Part shown: in pieces, positions 33,312 through 44,910 of the stretch
How positions within the stretch are numbered: position 1 is the stretch's first letter
Layout: every line of letters starts with the position of its first letter
Source of the DNA: Galeopsis tetrahit
Lineage: Eukaryota; Streptophyta; Magnoliopsida; Lamiales; Lamiaceae
Length of the DNA: 64,000 nt
Reading direction: 5' to 3'
Assembly: GCA_963675135.1 (NCBI GenBank)
Contig: OY776124.1
Location: 21,760,066 to 21,824,065, forward strand
Notes under the pieces: generated by a model
What the model saw: only the letters and a program-made list of their open reading frames with translations
What the model was told of the DNA's origin: nothing
Database searches by the model: none
Program-made: the position numbers and the translations under genes

Positions 33312-34338
33312 TGATGAAATAAAGAAATGTAGAAGATTGAGTAGAGATGTTTGATGAAATTTTAGAGCTCATAAGTTTCAGAATTGTAAAAGTGAAGAAG
33401 AGGAAATGTGGAGATCGTGGATATCGAAATCAATGCAAATCTAGGGCTTGGATTGAATTAATTTCGCACGATGTGTGGTTTGGATTGAGTTTTGAGATGT
33501 TGGATTTTAAAAAAACGTTCCATATTCAAAACCCTTTCTTATTTTGGAGCCTACTGCTATTGATGAATCAACCAATTAAAATTAGGTCAAAAATAGAGGG
33601 GTGTATAAATCTTATCTATTAGTAATCTAATTTTGAACAATTTCTTGACTTAGAAATTTTCTAAGGCAAAATACTGTTCTGATGCATATCAGCACAGTTG
33701 TTTCAAAACACACTTTGCTTCAATTTCTTACTCTTATAATAATGAAAACAACTTATCTGGATTCAGCTGAGTACTGTGATCAGTTGAGTATCATCTTCTA
33801 AAGATCAGATCAGTTCTTGAGGTCATCACAGTAATCATCAGATCAGTACTCCAACTTTTCTGATTATTACTTTCTCGACATTTTGAGCACTTTTTGACAT
33901 CAGCACAGTACCCTCAGATCAGTACTGTGACTCAGATCAGTTCCCCCTTCAGTAGAGAACTCTTCTTCTGTGCCTGTTTCACCTTGGTAGAAGTGTTAGT
34001 TAATGCACTTTTGGTGAAATATAGTACATAATTGTAAAGAATAAATAAATCAATGATCACATCAAGGTTTATACTAAAGTGACTAGTGTTCTAAGTCAAC
34101 AAGAAGGATCTTTAAGGAATCACAGATTCCCCCTTAATGTATATTCTCAATATCCCTCAGCTTTACCAGCTTCCTCATCGGGAGTTAGGTCACATTAGTA
34201 ACCTTGTTACCTGATTTTGATGAATGTAGTGGTCTGACATAGACTTGTCTTCTCTTGATTATCCCTCTAGTGTACTGTTTTTGTTTTCTGACTTGTTTCA
34301 TTTGGTATCAACTCAGTACCTGAAATGTTAGCACAGTT
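33312..34338 (-). other. Spacer between pol and ORF3 (element C)
   Basis: No gene is seen. It holds the internal PPT at 34125-34138 (minus strand ATTAAGGGGGAATC). A 35-bp perfect direct repeat (33072-33106 and 33307-33341) has one copy that forms the leader just before the ORF3 start codon and one that lies inside ORF3. Repeats of CAGTACTG/AGATCAGT type are abundant around 33750-33960. Confidence 0.55.
34125..34138 (-). promoter_or_regulatory. Internal polypurine tract after pol (element C)
   Basis: Minus strand ATTAAGGGGGAATC, about 200 nt after the pol stop. It matches tracts at the same relative place in B and A2. Confidence 0.45.
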
Positions 34339-37300
34339 CTATATGCATGCAGGATCCATGTCAATCAATCCTAAACTTATGCATAACTCTCTAAATCTAG
34401 CTTCAGCCAAAGGTTTTGTAAAGATATCAGCTCTTTGAATATCAGTATGGATCTTTTCCATTCTAATGTTCTTCTTTTCAACATGATCCCTAATGAAATG
34501 ATGCCTAACATCTACATGCTTGCACCTAGTATGTAAAATGAGATTTTGAGTAATAGCAATGGCACTATTGCTGTCACAGAATATAGGTACATTAGTTTCC
34601 ATAATATTATAGTCTCTAAGTTGTTGCATTAGCCAAAGAAGCTGACTACAACAACTTCTTGCAGCCATATACTCTGCTTCAGTTGTAGATGTTGCTTAGT
34701 ACCTAAGAATTTACATGAAATGAGCTTAGTACCTAAGAATTTACATGAACTAGAAGTAGATTTTCTATCTATTTTGCAACCTCCAAAGTCCGAATCTGAA
34801 TAACCACTTAGGGATAAATCACGATTAATAGTCCCCTTTAGATATTTAAATATCCTTTTAGCAGTTTCCAAATGACTTTCCTTGGGGTTGGCTTGAAATC
34901 TTGCACATACTCCAACAGAAAAAGCAATATCAGGTCTGCTGGCAGTTAGATATTGTAGAGAGCCAATTAAAGTACGATAGTAAGGTTGATCAGCACACTT
35001 ACCTTTCTCATCTGGATCCATTCTGTAGGTGGGTTGCATTGGAACTCCAACTGTCTTACAGGTTTTAATACCAAATTTTTCTATAAGATTTCTTGTATAT
35101 TTTGCTTGATTTATAAAGATACCTTCAGGTGATTGTTTTACTTGTAGACCAAGAAAGTAAGTCATTTCACCCATCATTGACATTTCAAACTTATTTTGCA
35201 TGAGTGTAGAAAAACTTTCACTCAAGCTTTTGTTGGGTGACCCAAAAATGATATCATCCACATATATTTGAACAAGTAAAATATCTTCACCTTCTTGTCT
35301 TCTGAACAAAGTACGATCTACTTTGCCCTTAGTAAAACCATTTTCAAGTAAGAATAGTGAAAGTGTATCATACCAGGCTCTTGGAGCTTGTTTCAGTCCA
35401 TAGAGTGCTTTCTTCAATCTGTATACTTGATGTCCATTCACCTCAAAGCGCTTTCTTCAATCTGTATACTTGATGTCCATTCACCTCAAAGCCAGGAGGT
35501 TGTTCTACATAAACTTCTTCACCAAGTATACCATTTAAAAATACACTTTTAACACCCATTTGATAAACAATGAATTTCATATGTGCAGCATAAGCAAGAA
35601 ACAATCTTATAGCTTCTAGTCTAGTTACAGGAGCAAAAGTTTCATCATAATCAATACCTTCAGCTTGAGAGTAGCCCTGAGCAACTAATCTAGCTTTGTT
35701 TCTCACTACAAGATCATTTTCATCCTTCTTATTCTTGAAAATCCACTTAGTGCCTACAACATTATGACCACTAAGCCTATCAACAAGTTCCCAAACTTCA
35801 TTTCTAGTAAACTGATTTAGCTCTTCTTGCATGGCTATAATCCAATTACTATCAGCCAAAGCCTCTTTCACAGGCTTAGGCTCAATAGAAGATAGAAACA
35901 GCACCAACAAAATAAATATTTACTAGGTTCTTCCTTAGAATCAAACAATTGTCTTCTGGTCTTAACACATTTACTAGAATCACCTAATATCAAATCAGTA
36001 GAATGAGCAGTTTTCCATGTCTTTCTAGTCTAAACAGGAACACTCTCATCATCAAAATCATATATAGCATCATGCATATCAACATCATCAAAATCAGCAT
36101 GTTTCAAATCAGTAGATTTATTCACAAGAGAAGAGTCAACCAATTTAGGCATGTCAATTGGTCTAGAAGACTTACCTTTGCCTTTTACCTTTTCTACATC
36201 ATCATCTTGATTCAGAATGTTTAGGAATGGATTGTAAGCTTGTACAGATTCATATACTTCAGTCTCATCATCATCATCATTGGTTTGAAGTTTCAGATTT
36301 TTAACTTTCTTACTGAGTTGATGGTCAGCAGAGTCATGTACATTCTCATCAAAGACAACATGGGGTGTTTCTTCTACACATAGAGTAGAGTAATTAAACA
36401 CTCTGAATGCCTTGCTTACTGAAGAGTATCCTAAGAATATCCTTTCATCAGCTTTTGCATCAAAAGCATTTAATTTGCTTTTTCCATTGTTATGAATAAA
36501 ACACTTACAACCAAAGATATGAAAATAAGAAATTCTAGGTTTTCTGCCTTTCCATACCTCATAAGGTGTTTTACCATGCACCTTATTAAAAGAACTTCTA
36601 TTTTGGGAGTGGCAAGCTGTGTTTATAGCCTCTGCCCAAAATTTATGTGGTGTATTGAACTCAGCAAGCATAGCTCTGCAAGCCTCTTTTAAGGTTTTGT
36701 TCCTTCTTTCTGCAAATCCATTTTGTTGTGGGGTTCTAGCTGCACTGGTTACATGTTGAATGCCAGACTTAGAACAGTAATCAGTAATATAAGAATTTAT
36801 AAATTCAATCCCCTTGTCACTCCTGATCTTGACAATGGGCTGACCCTTTTCAACTTGCAACCTTTTTAAAAGATCTGGAAGAAGTGTTTGTGTATCACTC
36901 TTTTTGTGTAAGAAGACTACCCAAGTGAACTTAGAATAGTCATCTACCACAACTAGAGTGTACCTTCTGCCATTCAGTGTGGGAGGTTTGATAGGACCAT
37001 GGAGATCCATGTGCAAGAGTTCTAAAACTCTGCCAGTTGAAAGAGTGGGAATTGACTTAAATGAAACTTTTACATGTTTACCTTTTTGGCATGAGTCACA
37101 CACTTGTGACTTGTAATAGATTTCATTAGGGATACCTTCAACAAGGTAATCTCTTGCAATCTTATTAATTATCTTAAAGTTCAGGTGGCATAGGCGTTTG
37201 TTCCATAACCAGGTGATTTCTTTATGACTCTTAGTAAGAAGACAAGCATCCCTAGGACAACTATTTCAGTTCACAATGTAGACACTGCCTTGTCTTATTC

Positions 37301-37630
37301 CAACAAGTAGAACAGTGTGTGTTCTCTTGTCTATAATCTCACATTTACTGCTTTTGAACTGTACTTTATATCCCCTGTCACAAAATTGAGATACAGATAG
37401 CAGATTATATTTCAAACCTTCAACATAGGAGACATCTTGAATCTCTACATCTCCATTCTTTATGTATCCAAATCCTTTTGTGATTGCCATTGAACTGTCA
37501 CCAAATAACACTTTGGGTCCTTCTTGCTCATGATAGTTAGAAAGCAAGGCCCTGGTACCAGTCATGTGGTGTGAACAACCACTGTCTATGTACCAAGTCT
37601 CACCAACTGAATCACCTTTCTTGTATAAGT
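34339..37630 (-). pseudogene. Copia pol of element C (protease to RNase H), degraded
   Basis: Minus strand. The protease motif YIDSGCSHHMTG is at about 37600-37560. A TGA/TAA break at 37265 interrupts the pre-integrase region. The integrase zinc region and core (37103-36030) follow, with MDLHGPI, RSDKGIEF and RTPQQNGFAERRNKTLKEA; then RT (35910-34700) with YVDD, and RNase H ending RADIFTKPLAEARF. Lesions include a 43-bp tandem duplication (35407-35492) that shifts the RT frame and a 30-bp partial duplication (34694-34749) that damages RNase H near SCKFLGTKLIS. A stop near 36028-36030 lies in the linker. Confidence 0.87.
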
Positions 37631-38357
37631 CCAGTCGACCCTGTAAGTAGTGATCTTAATAATTTAGGTACCCTTTATTTATTGGGGTCCTTGTAGGTTA
37701 GTTTTATTGAAAGGCACCCAAATATACATAGATGTTCTGAATAGTTGGGACCTTTTCAAATTTCTACCTACTTATCACAGAACGGTACTTTCTTGACCTT
37801 ATCAGAATTATCAGCAGACTTGTGATCTATTTTTCTGAGGTAACCTTTCCTTGGTTCAACCCCTTTTTCAGTAAGATCAGTATGTCTGTAATATTTCGGA
37901 TATGGTCTAAAAGCCTGTGGACCATACGGCTTATAGATGTGTTTTGGCCTTTCCTCTCCAATAATATCATAAGATAAAGGTGGAGGATAAAGAACAGGTT
38001 GTACATGATGAGGAGGCACAAACTTCCTAGGCTTGGTTGAGTACAACTGAGACTACCTTATGAAAGGAGGTCTAGGCTGATTCTAACCAGACTGTGCTTG
38101 TCAAGGCCAACTCTGCTGAGTATACCTCTTTTGATGCCATGACTGTTCTGGTCTGGTCATCTGAGTATATCTCTGCTGAGCAGGTCTATATCTCTTGTCT
38201 AGCTACATTTTTCTTTTTACCATGCTTGGTGGCAGGAGGAATGTAGTTTGACTGAACTTTATTAGTGTTCTTAGGTTTTGCACCTTCATCATATTGCATT
38301 GGTTCTTTTCCTTTATCTAGTTGTGAATACCTGGAACTAGCTCCATTAGTGTTCTTA
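37631..38357 (-). pseudogene. gag C-terminal tail of element C
   Basis: Continues the gag coiled-coil frame displaced to 54029. It contains a basic, Gln/Pro/Tyr-rich tail (LYPPPLSYDI, HIYKPYGPQAFRPYPKYYRH) similar to the element A tail, and ends with a degenerate GP..K.VPK motif and stop. Several stops and frameshifts are present. Just after it, minus strand TTACAG (37646-37641) precedes the pol frame, as TTGCAG does in A and ATGCAG in B. Confidence 0.6.
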
Positions 38358-39785
38358 TGTTGGTCCCTGAACGAGTAGTGAATGAGATTAAAGTCTAGAG
38401 GGGAGGGGTGAATAGACTTTAAAACTTTTTCAAGAGAGTTGGGGAACCTCTTCTGATTGCTATGTCAACTGGACTGCAAGTCTGCTGGTCTAGATGACTA
38501 TGGTGATCTGTATGAAGAGATTGTATGCGGAATTATGGTAGGCCTTGTTTAGACTCGTTCTTTTGTTTCTTATGAAAGTGTTAACTTGTTTTTACTTAAT
38601 GAAAGTACTCAGCTGATGCTGGTTTGAAAGTTGTGGCCTTAGTTGAAGAATGTTGAAAACACAGTATGCACTATATAAAATAAATGGAGAGACATAAATG
38701 TAAAGTGCAGAAAGATAAATAACACCAGGTTTATAGTGGTTCGGATATACGATCCTACGTCCACTCTCACGTCCTAACGTGATGTTTAATCCCTTTAATT
38801 TACCACAAATTACAAGGGTCTTTGAGATCTGAGCCATCCTAACAGCTACGGTCTCCACAAGTGATTGTAAGCACTTGCACTTTGAGGGGTTCAAAAACTT
38901 TAACCTTTCGGTGAGGGTTTGGGGTTTTTGAAGTGTATCCAACTAATGGTTCAAGCTTATAAATTGCTTAACCACTATGCCTAAAACAATTGATATACAA
39001 TATGAACAGGTTTCAGGTTCTTATGGGTTGGATAAAAATCACTTAAGAGCTAAAAGTATTCTACGGCTTTCGGGGCTCTTGGAGAATTCTTAGAACAGTA
39101 TGGCTTTTGCTTGATTGCTTGCTTAGCTTGTTGAATTCTCTTGTGTGATCTCGTACTTGTGATTTCTCATCCTCTTGTATTTATAATGGTGATTGCTTGC
39201 AACTAGCCGTTGGAGTTGACTAGCCGTTGGGGCAATCTTTCCATATTGGCTTGATTCAATGATTCCAGCTGCTAGATTGCTCCAATCCTGGGATCATGTC
39301 AATCTTCTAAATAAGGTAAGTCTTCATTTGAATTGCACGATGACTTTGGGAATCAGCCGAGTCCTGGAAGAGTACATAGTCTTCTGATCTGTACTACTAG
39401 TCTTCTGACTACTCTTCTGGCCTTAGGTCTTCTGTCTTCTGATATCAGTCGAGTAACACTCGTCTGATCTGTGAATTATTTGTGCTGCTTTAGACCATCT
39501 TCAATCTTGGACTCCATCAGATAAGTAGGTATACAAGCACCTTACTTAACTGGCGTTCAAGGATCTTCTAGTCTTCATGTCTTCTACTCTTCTCATCTTG
39601 AGGGAGCGCATGTAAGTCGGGACTGTGCTAATCAACTGATATCTATACAGTTGATCACACAAGACTAGTCTAAGCTGTTCTATACAAAGTCAGCTGATCC
39701 TATTACATTTATAAACTCTAAGTATTTTGGCCATCAAAACTATTCTAACATCAAGTGGGGCTTAGGGTGAATTTACATCCCAACA
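38358..39785 (-). mobile_element. 3' LTR of element A2
   Basis: 1428 bp. A 28-bp deletion near 38820, where CAAGGGTCTTTGAG joins, distinguishes it from the 1456-bp 5' LTR. It is followed on the plus strand by the PPT and preceded by TSD TCTTA. Confidence 0.93.
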
Positions 39786-39799
39786 ATTTCCCCCTTTTT
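39786..39799 (-). promoter_or_regulatory. Polypurine tract of element A2
   Basis: Minus strand AAAAAGGGGGAAAT adjoining the 3' LTR, identical to those of A and B. Confidence 0.85.
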
Positions 39800-40009
39800 G
39801 ATGAAGCCAAAACTATATTTGATAAATGCTCTTAGTAAATAATATAAGAGTTTATAAACTTCATAAAAACTGAAGTATCTGGTGAAGACAATGAGAGTTT
39901 GTCTTGAAAGCAAAGAGAACTAAACTTGATTATATAAAAAGCTTTTACAGATTAAAAGTGATAGTTTCTTTAAAGCTTTGAAAGTGGTCTTCATCAAGTC
40001 TTCTGATCT

Positions 40010-43000
40010 TCAGATGCGGAAAGCAAGGTACAGACGAGTTCAAACTTCTTCCATGTGCTGCAGGTCTGTAACATTCTCCTCTTCATAGATTTTCTCTAGA
40101 ATCCTTTTGACTTCAATCCAGTCTGTCCTTCCGGAGCTCAGAGTGGGAGGAGTTCATTTAGGTTCTTCTGGAGTTAGGATTCTGCAGTTGTCAAGTTCTT
40201 TGGCTGCCTTGACTACTTCTTTCCAGAACTCTTGATCTTCAATGTTCATGAACTGATTGAACTGGAAGAATTCATCTTCATAGGTTGAGAGAGGGCCAAA
40301 TTTTCTTACGATGCGATGTTGAATTTGCCATTTCTTCTTCAGAGGATACCACCTTGGTAGCTCATCTTGAAGGGCTAGATAATCCACATAGTTGCTATCA
40401 AACACCAGGGTTTTGTCTTTGACATTGTCTTCTTTTGCTTTGTACCTGATTGCTTTCCTGAGTTTGGCTATTTTCCTTTCAAATTTGGCTTTGACTGCCT
40501 TCGTATCTTTTAGCTTCTTCTGCTTAAGCTCTTGAGCTTCAAGCTCTTTTCTTTTCTTCAGCTCTAAAGCCTCTTTCTCTTCTGCAGTAGGCTCTGCTGG
40601 AGCTGACTTCTTGCTTGACTAAGCTTGCTCATCTGCCTTTCTTTTCCTTGTCATCCTCTTCTCAGGAACTTGTTCTATAGAGGCAGTGATCTGTAGACTC
40701 TTGGCAGGAGCTTGAGTGGGAGCTTGGGTGTCTTCTTGAGCAATTTCTTTGCCTTTGCCTTGCCTGCTCTTGATTTTGCTTTTTAAACCACCCAAGGTTT
40801 CATTCAGCTCATCTTGAGATACTACCATCACAGCTTGCTGTGCAGTAGCCTTCTCTAGAGCCTTTATCAATACATCTTCCCCTTTTTTGGCTTCAGCAAG
40901 TGCAGCCGCAAAAGGCTTCATGGCATTCAGAATCTCCACTTTCAGAGTCTGTTGTAGGGCCATGGCATTGACTTTGCCAATATGGGTCAGATGAGTGATG
41001 TTGTGGTCTAGGATATGAGCATGAGAGTTGGAGGAGGAGGCAACTTCAAGTTTAGCTGTAAGTGCTCCCAATTTGATTGTTGTCTCCTTCAGCTGAGTCT
41101 GTAGTTTCTCATTCTCTGCTATAGCTGGTTGGAGAAGAGCTTGACCTTCAGTAGCTCTTGTTTCAGCATCTTCAATTCTTTTCTTGTAAGTGTTTTCCAT
41201 GCGGTTGACCTCATTAGTGTAGAGTTCAGCAAACATGGTGGAGGTGTCACCTGCCTTCTTCAGAATGCTGGTCAGATACTCACTTATCTGATCGTGAAGT
41301 GACTCTCCAAACTTGTCTTCAATGTCAATGATCTGGTCTTGAAGACGAGTTCTCTACTCCTTAACAGCCTTTTCAACATATCTTCCAAGCTGTAGGCCTA
41401 AACCTTTCTCAAAATGCAGGTCTATTGCAGCCTTGACCTGTGAGCATATGTCTGCTGTATAGTCAGCTGTTGAAGTAGAAGTTGAGGCAGTGCCTTGATA
41501 GGGGATAATGCACCATGCTTTACTGAGGCTGAGATGATCCTGCTTGAGCAAGGTCTACTGGGGCTAAGTCTTTTTGTTCAGATGGGGCAGTGATGATAGG
41601 GGATTGAGCGGTTAAAATGGTTTCCTCTGCTGTGTGAGTATCAGCAGGGATTTGGGAAGTGATATCTTCTTGATCTTCAGTGGATTGATCATCAGCAGGG
41701 TTTTGAGTCTGCTGATCTGGGACTATTTCTGCTTGAAGATCAGTAGATGGTTGGGGTTGGTGATCTTGGACATCTGCCATTTGAATATCAGCAGGGGTAG
41801 GCAAATGTGGCTCTGGGGTTGTTTGAGGCTGGGTTTGTTCCTCTGTTGTGTGAGTATCAGCAGGGATTTGGATATCAGTGTTTGAGGGTTCAGATAGGTT
41901 TGAATCATCAGAAGGGTTGAATGAAGTAACAGGGGCTATGCTCATTGGAGTAGGGAGCCTGGATTTCTTGGTTTTCTTAGTGAAAGAAGAATTGTTCTTC
42001 TTTCTCTTCTGACCCTTCGACAATTTAGAAGGAGTAAAAGTGAGAGAGGGATTAGAGGTACCTGCCTTCTTCAAGGGAGAGGCAGTTGGAGTGGCATCTG
42101 AATCAGATGGGGAGATGAGTCATGATCTGATTAGAAATCGACTTTGTGCTAAGGTCTGATTGTCATCATCATCATCCTCAGCAGCCTTCTCTTGAACCTC
42201 TTCTTTGGATGGCTCCTCTTCTTCTTCAGCAGAGTCACGAACAGACTCTTCTGCCTCCTTAACAACATCTTTGGAAGATGTTACAGCCAACAGCTTCCTC
42301 TTCTCTTCTTTCAACCTTGCTGCCTCAGCAAGAGCTTCCTTTCTCAAGTAATACTTGGAGGTGTGGAAGGTCTTATGAGGTCCCATCTTGTACTTCTTTG
42401 GGAGTACTTCTGGAAGGATAACACTCAGCTTGTTGACAAAGCTGACAGTAGATGTGACCTTCCATTCTCTTGATTGGAGGTCCAAAGTAACCTTCTTGGC
42501 CTCAAGAGCAATCCTATTCAAGAATAGCCCTTGCCAATCTCCATCAATCTGATCCCAGATTGCAGCCATAACTCTAACTTTTAGAGTGGTAACAGCATCA
42601 TGGCTAAAAGTGTTACCAAGCAACATCTTGCCTGCAATATCCATCAGGGTTTGAAACTTAGGTTGAAGTTGGGATTTCTTGAGTCCAGAGGCATCAACAG
42701 CCTTGATTCTTCCATTAGTAAACATCTCCATATACTCCTTTTCTCGACCCATGTTGTAGGTAAAGATGTCTATCTCTCCCCTTGATAAGCCGAACAGTTC
42801 TTGAAGGATCTCCCTTGAGATCTCGATTCTGTGTCCACTCATGACACTTTCAACATGAGAATACATCATCACTGCGTTTGCGTAGAAGGTCAACACATCT
42901 TGTTCATAAACATTTGTTGGTGCTGCTTCCAGAAAATCACGAAGGTTGAGATTGATGCAGCGAAGAAGGATCTCCTTGTTCGCAGGTGTATGTTTGCCCT

Positions 43001-43109
43001 TGAAAAACAGAGCATTCTCAGTGAAAACTTTTCCTACCTTAGACCACTTTTGAGTATCTAAGGTACCGGTACTCTTGGTCTTCTCGTCATAAATTTTGAT
43101 GATTCCCAT
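40010..43109 (-). pseudogene. ORF3 of element A2: N-terminal domain intact, rest broken
   Basis: Starts MGIIKIYDEKTKSTGTLD at 43109. The first 329 codons hold a globular domain (WSKVGKVFTENALFF, SGHRIEISREILQELFG, WDQIDGDWQGLFLNRI) resembling a plant-transposon-protein domain, then an acidic tail. After a stop the P/T/Q-rich repeat region, coiled coil, Lys-rich tract and conserved C-terminal module follow, as in A. Stops lie near 42119, 41520, 41353, 40618 and 40153. About 0.6 kb present in A (17345-17935) is deleted here near 41496. Domain order across A and A2 is consistent: N-domain, repeats, central segment, coiled coil, C-module. Confidence 0.7.
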
Positions 43110-43226
43110 TCTGGATGTTGAGTATTGAGGGTAGGAATACTTTGGAAAGAATATTTCAGGACGAGAGTGATTTGAGAGTAATTAAGTATTGTGAGCGAAA
43201 GGAGTTTGTAAGAGGTTTAAGAGTTT

Positions 43227-43236
43227 GTATATATAC
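43227..43236 (-). promoter_or_regulatory. Possible TATA box upstream of ORF3 (element A2)
   Basis: GTATATATAC (palindromic), reading into ORF3 on the minus strand, about 120 bp upstream of the ATG. There is no support beyond position and motif. Confidence 0.3.
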
Positions 43237-44753
43237 TCCAGCAAGAACTTGATCTAACGGTTAGATTGGATTTTAATGTGGAGTAGTGCCCAAGATTTCC
43301 CTTCTTTGATTTCGGGCCATTCCTTAAATTTGCCGGCTGAATTTGCCATTTGGCAACTGATGATTTGCTGGCAATATGGTAATCAAGTATTAATGACATC
43401 ATACCAAAAATAGCCGTTGTGACTAATTTTGTGGCAAGAATTGATCATCAAGGCCGTTTTCTATAAGTGAATTGCATTCCTTATATAGGCCAATTTCTTT
43501 AATTACATTCATGAATGAATCTAGAATGAATTACATGATCAAAGATAGTCATTATACTCTAAAATAAAGTCTTCTTATCAGCAGAGTGAAGTCTTTTGAT
43601 TTCATAGAAATGTGTGCTGATTTTCCTTGAAAGTCTTCTGGTCAGCTGAGTTGGTCTTCTGATCAGCTGAGTAGAGGATAGGGGTTTGCTGTGATGATCC
43701 AACCTGGATGGATCCTTCCAGCTTTATTGTGAGTGATGATCCAACCTGGTTTGATGGATCTTTCAGCTCCTTCTTTTAACCAAGTGGGACTAGCCTAGAT
43801 GAAATCTCACTGGCTTAACTGCTCCTCACCATCGGATGTTCCTCATCATCAGATGGGATGTAGCATCTAATGTGTCCTTGTTGAATTTCTTCGCTTCTTT
43901 TGAAAGAGAAGAAAAGTTGGAAGAGGCTTCAATGGAGTATGAAGAGAGAGCCATGGACTTGTTCTCCTTGACATCTTTTGACAAAGTGGTCTTTGATAGC
44001 GAACTCTCCATGTAGAACTTCCCCCTGGAGAAAAAGCTCTGCTTGCTTGCGACTTTGTCCTCTGCATCTCTTCTTCCTTTAGTTTTCAACAAGAACATCT
44101 CTTCTTTCTTTAGTTTTCATAGGCATACTTATGTTGGATAACCCAAGTATGCTGATCTGCATCATCTTCTGGACAAATCTTCATCTCCTTCACCCAAGAC
44201 CTTGGTTGAGGGATGATCTCCATTCCATCTCTTCTCTCGATTATCTTCATACCTGAAACAAGAATAATAGTTAGTGATTTGTGTTCTTAGGTGTTCTCAT
44301 AACTTCCTCCTTTTATAGAGGTAGAAATGAGGTAATGGAGCATAAGATGACAAACACTATTGAGTTGATAGGTCTGAATTTCTGAAAAGCTATTTCTTAA
44401 TATCAACAATAAGATTCTTGATCTAAGGGTTTACATTTAAAGAGATTCAGACTCTATCTTATGGAATGCAGAATTTATAAATTTTTGAACAAGAGTTATT
44501 TGGAATCCGTACAGTGCATGTATACTGTTGAGTCGGTGAGGATGGTGTATTAATCCAACCAAGTATGACTCACTAATATACTGTATACTTGTATAGTGAT
44601 AAAGTATTTTATGGAGAATAGTTTATTACTATACATAGATATACATTGCTTAAGTATAGATTACCAATTAACTCTATTTAAGTCTTCTGAATGTAAGTAT
44701 ATAATGCAATGCAGATTATAGAGTATTTCATCAAGGATTCTTAAGGTATCATT

Positions 44754-44768
44754 GATTCCCCCTTGATT
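44754..44768 (-). promoter_or_regulatory. Internal polypurine tract after pol (element A2)
   Basis: Minus strand AATCAAGGGGGAATC, about 143 nt after the pol stop. It is homologous in position to those of B and C, and differs from the terminal PPT by lacking the A5 run. Confidence 0.45.
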
Positions 44769-44910
44769 AGATAACTCTATTTTTTCCCTCAGCTTTATTG
44801 TCTTCATCGGGATAAACTTACCTGGAGATGAGGGTGTCTATTCACCTTATCTGATCCTCCTAGTCTGCTGCAATTGTATCAGCTGAGGTCTTCAGCTGAT
44901 CTTGTGCTCT

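Larger units (their letters stand above)
32909..38357 (-). mobile_element. Element C, downstream part: gag tail, pol and start of ORF3
   Basis: Minus-strand Sirevirus-like element. This part runs from the gag tail at 38357 through pol to the first 134 codons of ORF3, where element A is inserted. Its upstream part (gag, PBS, 5' LTR) is at 54029-58731, displaced by the insertion of A2 at 38357/51044 (TSD TCTTA). The rest of ORF3 and the 3' LTR are not in the window. Many stops and small duplications show it is older than A, A2 and F. Confidence 0.85.
43110..44910 (-). other. Spacer between pol and ORF3 (element A2)
   Basis: 1.8 kb with no convincing gene. A 90-codon frame at 43826-44098 has no recognisable features. 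The spacer contains an internal PPT (44754-44768) near the pol end and, upstream of ORF3, a minus-strand TATA-like GTATATATAC (43227-43236) about 120 bp before the ORF3 ATG. A second tract, CTATATAAGG, lies near 43475. These could belong to an ORF3-specific promoter. Confidence 0.5.

Noticed and set aside
43826..44098. 90-codon frame in the pol-ORF3 spacer of A2
   Set aside because: No recognisable motif, an overlapping alternative frame, and no counterpart in B or C.
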